Shown here piece by piece: positions 60,038 to 64,000 of a DNA stretch of 64,000 bases (positions are counted from its first letter, which is position 1; every line of letters starts with the position of its first letter). Position numbers and translations under genes: made by a program. Below the pieces are notes generated by a model. The model did no database searches. It was not told the origin of the DNA and saw only the letters and a list, made by a program, of their open reading frames with translations. The stretch is from Inquilinus sp. KBS0705 (GTDB lineage Bacteria; Bacteroidota; Bacteroidia; Sphingobacteriales; Sphingobacteriaceae). Where the stretch lies: NCBI GenBank assembly GCA_005938025.2, contig VCCI02000003.1, positions 372,001 through 436,000 on the forward strand. The letters run 5' to 3'.

Positions 60038-61366
60038 ATGCAACGCAGACGATTTATTCAAAACATGGCTGTAACGGCAGGCAGTACCTTTTTATTTAGT
60101 AACAGTTCACTTGCTTCGGGCATTTATACAGGCTCGCCTAATAAAAAGGTGGTGCTGGGTGTAATGGGTGTTAACAGTCGCGGTGCTTTTTTAGCCCAAA
60201 AACTGGCTGCCATACCCGACGCAGAAATAGGTTATATATGCGATGTTGATAGCATTGCTATGGCCAGATGTATTGCGGATATTGAAAAGATAACCGGTAA
60301 AAAACCCATAGGTATAACAGATATACGCCAGCTGTTAGAAAAGAAAGACCTGGATGCTTTAGTAATTGCCGCGCCCGACCACTGGCACGCGCCCGCAACC
60401 ATTTTGGCCTGCCAGGCGGGCAAGCATGTATATGTAGAAAAACCCTGCAGCCACAACCCTAACGAAGGCGAGATGGCGATTGCTGCATCAATTAAATATA
60501 ACCGCTTAGTGCAAATGGGCAGCCAGCGCCGATCTTTTGATAACGTACAAAAAATGGTGCAGGAACTGCATAATGGTATTATAGGAAGGGCCTATTTTGC
60601 ACGGGGATGGTATGTAAACAACCGAAAATCAATTGGTATTGGTAAAGAGGCGCCTGTGCCGCAAAATTTAAATTACGACCTGTGGCAGGGATATGCGCCA
60701 CGCCGCCCCTATAAAGATAACCTTATACATTATAACTGGCACTGGCACTGGAATTGGGGCACCGGCGAGGCCCTGAACAACGGCACACACGAAATTGACG
60801 TGATGCGTTGGGGTTTAGGTGTCGATTTTCCTGAGAAAGTGACCTCAAGCGGCGGCCGATTTGCATTTAAGGATGATTGGGAAACACCTGATACGCAAAC
60901 CATCCTGGTTAATTTCCCTAATAACACAGCGATATCATGGGAGGGTCGTAGCTGCAATGGCTATAACTCCGAAGGTGTTGGCCGTGGTGTAGTGTTTTAT
61001 GGCATTAATGGTACTATTTACTATGGCGGCGGCAACGGCTACCAGGTGTACGATGCTGCCAACAAACTGGTAAAAGAGGTAAAGGATGAAACATCGGTTG
61101 ATGCGGGTAATAAAGTTAGCCCTACCGAACTGCTGGACCTGGTGCACCTGCAAAATTTTATAAAAGCCATACAAGGCACCGAAAAAATTAACCAACCAAT
61201 TACCGAGGGGCATAAAAGTACATTGATACCCCAATTGGGTAACATAGCGCAGCGTGTTGGGCGAGTGTTAAATTTAGACACCGCTAACGGCCACATACTG
61301 CACGATAACGAAGCTAAAAAGCTATGGAGCCGCGACTACCAACCGGGCTGGAATTTAAAAGTATAA
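60038..61366 (+). CDS. Tat-exported Gfo/Idh/MocA family oxidoreductase
   Basis: The 442-residue protein starts MQRRRFIQNMAVTAGSTFLF, a twin-arginine signal, and has a Rossmann NAD(P) domain (VVLGVMGVNSRGAFLAQKL) and the family's VEKPCSHN line with the catalytic-type Lys. A GTGEALNNGTHEIDVMRW segment contains metal/substrate-like His. Exported members with bound cofactor oxidise or reduce sugars in the periplasm. It pairs with the DUF1080 gene 14 bases downstream. Confidence 0.9.
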   Translation: MQRRRFIQNMAVTAGSTFLFSNSSLASGIYTGSPNKKVVLGVMGVNSRGAFLAQKLAAIPDAEIGYICDVDSIAMARCIADIEKITGKKPIGITDIRQLLEKKDLDALVIAAPDHWHAPATILACQAGKHVYVEKPCSHNPNEGEMAIAASIKYNRLVQMGSQRRSFDNVQKMVQELHNGIIGRAYFARGWYVNNRKSIGIGKEAPVPQNLNYDLWQGYAPRRPYKDNLIHYNWHWHWNWGTGEALNNGTHEIDVMRWGLGVDFPEKVTSSGGRFAFKDDWETPDTQTILVNFPNNTAISWEGRSCNGYNSEGVGRGVVFYGINGTIYYGGGNGYQVYDAANKLVKEVKDETSVDAGNKVSPTELLDLVHLQNFIKAIQGTEKINQPITEGHKSTLIPQLGNIAQRVGRVLNLDTANGHILHDNEAKKLWSRDYQPGWNLKV

Positions 61367-61380
61367 CATCAACTCATCAT

Positions 61381-62754
61381 ATGAAACCTACTACATTATT
61401 ACTGGCTGCATTGTTTGCTGCCGGTATCCAAAAAGTATCGGCACAAACAAACCCTGGCTATACCAGCCTGTTCGACGGCAAAACCCTAAGGGGTTGGAAA
61501 GTACTGGCCGGCAAGGCTACGTACAAGGTAGAAGATGGCGGAATTACCGGCACTGCTGTACTTAACAGCGGGAATACGTTTTTAGTTACTGAAAATGAGT
61601 ATGGCGATTTTGTATTAGAAGCCGACGTGAAAACCGAAAGTAATCAAACCAATTCGGGGATACAGATACACAGCCATTTTAATCCCGCCGGGCACGAAGG
61701 TAAGGGCCTGGTATATGGTAAACAGGTAGAGGTTGACCCCAGCGACCGCCAATGGAGTGGTGGTATTTATGATGAAGGCCGTCGCGACTGGCTATATCCA
61801 TTAGAATTAAATGCCAAAGCAAAAACCGCCTGGAAAAATGGTGAATTTAACCACATAAAAATTGAGTGTATTGGCAGCAGTACAAAAACCTGGATAAATG
61901 GTGTCCCCACAGCCTACGTGGTTGATACCCTTGATGCCACCGGCTTTATAGGCCTGCAGGTACACGCCATTAGCGACAATGACCAGGCAGGAAAGCGCAT
62001 ATTTTTTAAGAACATCCAAATAAAAACTAAGAATATAAAGCCTGTGCCCTTCGGCAACGATATTTACGTAGTGAATCTGAAGCCCAACAGCCTTTCGAAC
62101 TATGAGAAACAAGAAGGCTGGAAGCTGTTGTTCGACGGTACCACCAACACCGGCTGGCGCAGCGCCACTACCATGGTCTTCCCCACAAAAGGCTGGGAAG
62201 TTAGGGACGGTATGTTATCTGTATTAGGCTCGGCGGGCGGCGAGGCAGCCAATGGAGGAGATATTATTACTACCGACCAGTATAGTGCTTTTGATTTGTC
62301 GTTTGAGTTTAAAATAGTTAAAGGAGCTAATAGCGGCGTTAAATATTTTGTGACATTATCTGAAAAAACCACAGGTTCGGCCATTGGGTTGGAGTACCAG
62401 GTTTTGGATGATGCCGTGCACCCCGATGCCAAACTGGGCCGCGATGGCGACCGTACCCTGGCATCGCTTTATGACCTTATCCCTGCCAAAAAGCAAGCCC
62501 GTTTTGTACACCCGATTGGCGCATGGAATATAGGCCGCATTGTGGTATATCCCAATAACCATGTAGAACATTACCTTAATGGTATTAAAGTACTGGAATA
62601 CGACCGCGGCTCAAAGGAATACCGCGATTTGGTAGCCATCAGTAAATATAAAATATGGAAAGATTTTGGTGAGGCTAAAACAGGCCATCTGCTGTTACAA
62701 GACCATGGCTTTGATGTAAACTACAGAAACATTAAAATAAAGGAGCTGCATTAA
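61381..62754 (+). CDS. Secreted protein with two DUF1080 (3-keto-disaccharide hydrolase-like) domains
   Basis: From ATG 61381 the protein is 457 residues: signal peptide (MKPTTLLLAALFAAGIQKVSAQ), then two jelly-roll domains starting YTSLFDGKTLRGWKVLAG (about 27) and WKLLFDGTTNTGWRSAT (about 247). DUF1080 proteins cleave 3-keto-glycosides, which the upstream oxidoreductase type can make. The start at 61324 would lie inside the preceding gene in front of the signal peptide and is rejected. Confidence 0.88.
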   Translation: MKPTTLLLAALFAAGIQKVSAQTNPGYTSLFDGKTLRGWKVLAGKATYKVEDGGITGTAVLNSGNTFLVTENEYGDFVLEADVKTESNQTNSGIQIHSHFNPAGHEGKGLVYGKQVEVDPSDRQWSGGIYDEGRRDWLYPLELNAKAKTAWKNGEFNHIKIECIGSSTKTWINGVPTAYVVDTLDATGFIGLQVHAISDNDQAGKRIFFKNIQIKTKNIKPVPFGNDIYVVNLKPNSLSNYEKQEGWKLLFDGTTNTGWRSATTMVFPTKGWEVRDGMLSVLGSAGGEAANGGDIITTDQYSAFDLSFEFKIVKGANSGVKYFVTLSEKTTGSAIGLEYQVLDDAVHPDAKLGRDGDRTLASLYDLIPAKKQARFVHPIGAWNIGRIVVYPNNHVEHYLNGIKVLEYDRGSKEYRDLVAISKYKIWKDFGEAKTGHLLLQDHGFDVNYRNIKIKELH

Positions 62755-62824
62755 GTTGAAAGGCTTGATTTCCAAGTCGTAAGCTTAACATCTTGTCATA
62801 CTAAATCGGCTTATAACCGAACAC

Positions 62825-62856
62825 ACAACCGTCCGATTACGAACGGTTGTTGTTTT
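62825..62856 (+). terminator. Terminator after the DUF1080 gene
   Basis: ACAACCGT / ACGGTTGT stem with a 10-base loop and a T6 tract. Confidence 0.75.
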
Positions 62857-62974
62857 TTGTGGCAGTGTAATTAATTGTCAATCAAGTAGTTTTATAATTG
62901 GCATGCATCTTATACACTTCTCTTGTATAGCAAGCTTGCTTGCTATAGGTTTGCCAAACAAAAACTAAGCTGTT

Positions 62975-64000
62975 ATGATAAAAAATTACCTAAAGGTTGC
63001 CTGGCGTAACCTTGTCAAAAACAAAACACATACGTTTATAAATGTTGCGGGTCTTTCGGTAGGTATGGCGGTAGCTATGCTGATTGGCTTATGGATATGG
63101 GACGAACTTTCGTACGATAAATACCATACCAACCACGAAAAAATAGTGCGTGTAATGCAGCACCAAACCCTTAACGGTGAAACAGCTTCACAAATATCAA
63201 TGCCTATCCCTTTGGGCACTATGCTGCGCAACGATTATAAAAGCGATTTTAAGTACCTGGTGATGTCCAGCTGGAATTTTGACCATATTTTGGCGGTAGG
63301 CGATAAAAAGATAACTCAACAGGGCAGTTTTATGCAACCCGAAACCCCCGATATGCTTACCTTAAAAATGATAAAAGGTACACGCGGTGGGCTTAAAGAT
63401 CCATCATCTATCCTGCTATCGCAAAAGGTGGCCACAGCTATGTTTGGTAATGATGACCCGATGGATAAAACCATTAAAATTGATAACCAGATGGTGGTGA
63501 AGGTTACCGGTGTTTACGAAGACCTGCCCCATAATACCAGTTTCCGCGAGGTGTATTTTATACTGCCCTGGGACCTTTACATGACCACTCAACCCTGGCT
63601 TAAACGTGCGGCAACGCAGTGGGGCAACAACTCCTTTCAAATATTTGGTCAGCTTAACCCCAATGTTAGCATAGCCCAGGTAGATGCCCGCATAAAAGAT
63701 TTAAAAAAGAAAAACATAGCCGCGCAGGGCGATAAAGTTGGCGCGTCGTTTAACCCACTGGTATTTTTGCATCCTATGGATAAATGGCATTTGTACAGCG
63801 AGTTTAAACAAGGCGTAAACATAGGCGGCGACATTAAATTTGTATGGCTATTTGGTATTATAGGCATTTTTGTTTTGCTGCTGGCTTGCATCAATTTTAT
63901 GAATTTGAGCACCGCCCGCAGCGAGAAGCGTGCAAAAGAAGTAGGTATACGTAAGGCGGTAGGCTCGCTACGCGGGCAACTGATAGCGCAATTCTTTAGT
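62975..64000 (+). CDS. ABC transporter permease, MacB/FtsX type (start only)
   Basis: The frame from ATG 62975 is open for 342 codons to the window end. It begins MIKNYLKVAWRNLVKNKTHTFINVAGLSVGMAVAMLIGLW, the standard start of Bacteroidota MacB_PCD/FtsX permeases of about 800 residues, followed by the periplasmic core domain (MacB_PCD) and the second helix (FVWLFGIIGIFVLLLACINFMNLSTARSEKRAKEVGIRKAVG). The remaining half lies beyond the window. Confidence 0.9.
   Translation, partial: MIKNYLKVAWRNLVKNKTHTFINVAGLSVGMAVAMLIGLWIWDELSYDKYHTNHEKIVRVMQHQTLNGETASQISMPIPLGTMLRNDYKSDFKYLVMSSWNFDHILAVGDKKITQQGSFMQPETPDMLTLKMIKGTRGGLKDPSSILLSQKVATAMFGNDDPMDKTIKIDNQMVVKVTGVYEDLPHNTSFREVYFILPWDLYMTTQPWLKRAATQWGNNSFQIFGQLNPNVSIAQVDARIKDLKKKNIAAQGDKVGASFNPLVFLHPMDKWHLYSEFKQGVNIGGDIKFVWLFGIIGIFVLLLACINFMNLSTARSEKRAKEVGIRKAVGSLRGQLIAQFFS

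Noticed and set aside
1..64000. CRISPR arrays, rRNA genes, insertion sequences
   Set aside because: No regularly spaced short repeats, rRNA signatures or transposase genes were seen; the only tandem repeats are the coding repeats at 15870-17960.

Overview
The window looks like a chromosome segment of a Bacteroidota member, most likely Sphingobacteriaceae (Mucilaginibacter/Pedobacter-like). The support is a SusC/SusD pair, a type IX secretion C-terminal domain, a GIN-domain protein, S9 and M1 peptidases with Sec signals, BfmA/DUF5712 mobilization proteins, and many TAnnTTTG-type -7 promoter elements. The genus is inferred, not shown.

Left part (1-34,440), chromosomal backbone. A short ModE-like regulator diverges from a cryptochrome/photolyase-family gene. 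It is followed by a tight run on the + strand: small barrel-like protein, GbsR/MarR regulator, DCC1-type thiol oxidoreductase, TIGR01777 epimerase-like protein, two membrane proteins (one with an SRPBCC domain) and a luciferase-domain (DUF5519-like) protein. This resembles light/oxidative-stress modules of other bacteria. Then come an S9 peptidase, a Crp-type regulator, a DUF4118-PAS histidine kinase, a Lys/Ala-rich small protein, a 2012-residue repeat protein with a T9SS sorting domain plus a small sorting-tail protein, a complete RND efflux operon, an orphan SusC/SusD pair, a DoxX-like protein, a GIN-domain protein, a membrane protein and an NHL lipoprotein.

Middle part (34,442-51,523), an integrated mobile element of about 17 kb inserted in the 3' end of a tRNA-Ser(GGA) gene, with 27-bp direct repeats at its ends. 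The tyrosine integrase lies beside the intact tRNA. Mobilization genes, a candidate oriT, an excisionase-like HTH protein and a zeta-toxin pair occupy 45-51 kb; no conjugation machinery is visible, so it looks mobilizable and not self-transmissible. The cargo (34.6-44.8 kb) is a coherent sulfur-handling set: diheme cytochrome of the thiosulfate dehydrogenase (TsdA) type, secreted DsrE, two secreted substrate-binding proteins without permease, LysR regulator, Crp/Fnr regulator, TauE/SafE exporter, a two-part YeeE/YedE transporter, a persulfide-dioxygenase/rhodanese fusion, a methyltransferase and a YeiH-type exporter.

The main discovery is in its wiring. Three cargo promoters carry the same inverted repeat, ATAAY-N5-GTTAT, each centred exactly 51 bases before the first base of a -7-like box. 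A separate Crp/Fnr-like site sits at a class II position before the transporter operon. This points to one inducible sulfur regulon that travels as a unit. One cargo gene has a one-base frameshift next to an A9 run.

Right part (51,600-64,000), backbone again: polyprenyl diphosphate synthase, a secreted sugar-binding-like protein divergent from a membrane-spanning putative regulator, diadenylate cyclase CdaA, an M1 aminopeptidase, a Tat-exported Gfo/Idh/MocA oxidoreductase with a double DUF1080 protein (3-keto-glycoside type pathway), and the start of a MacB/FtsX-type ABC permease cut by the window end.
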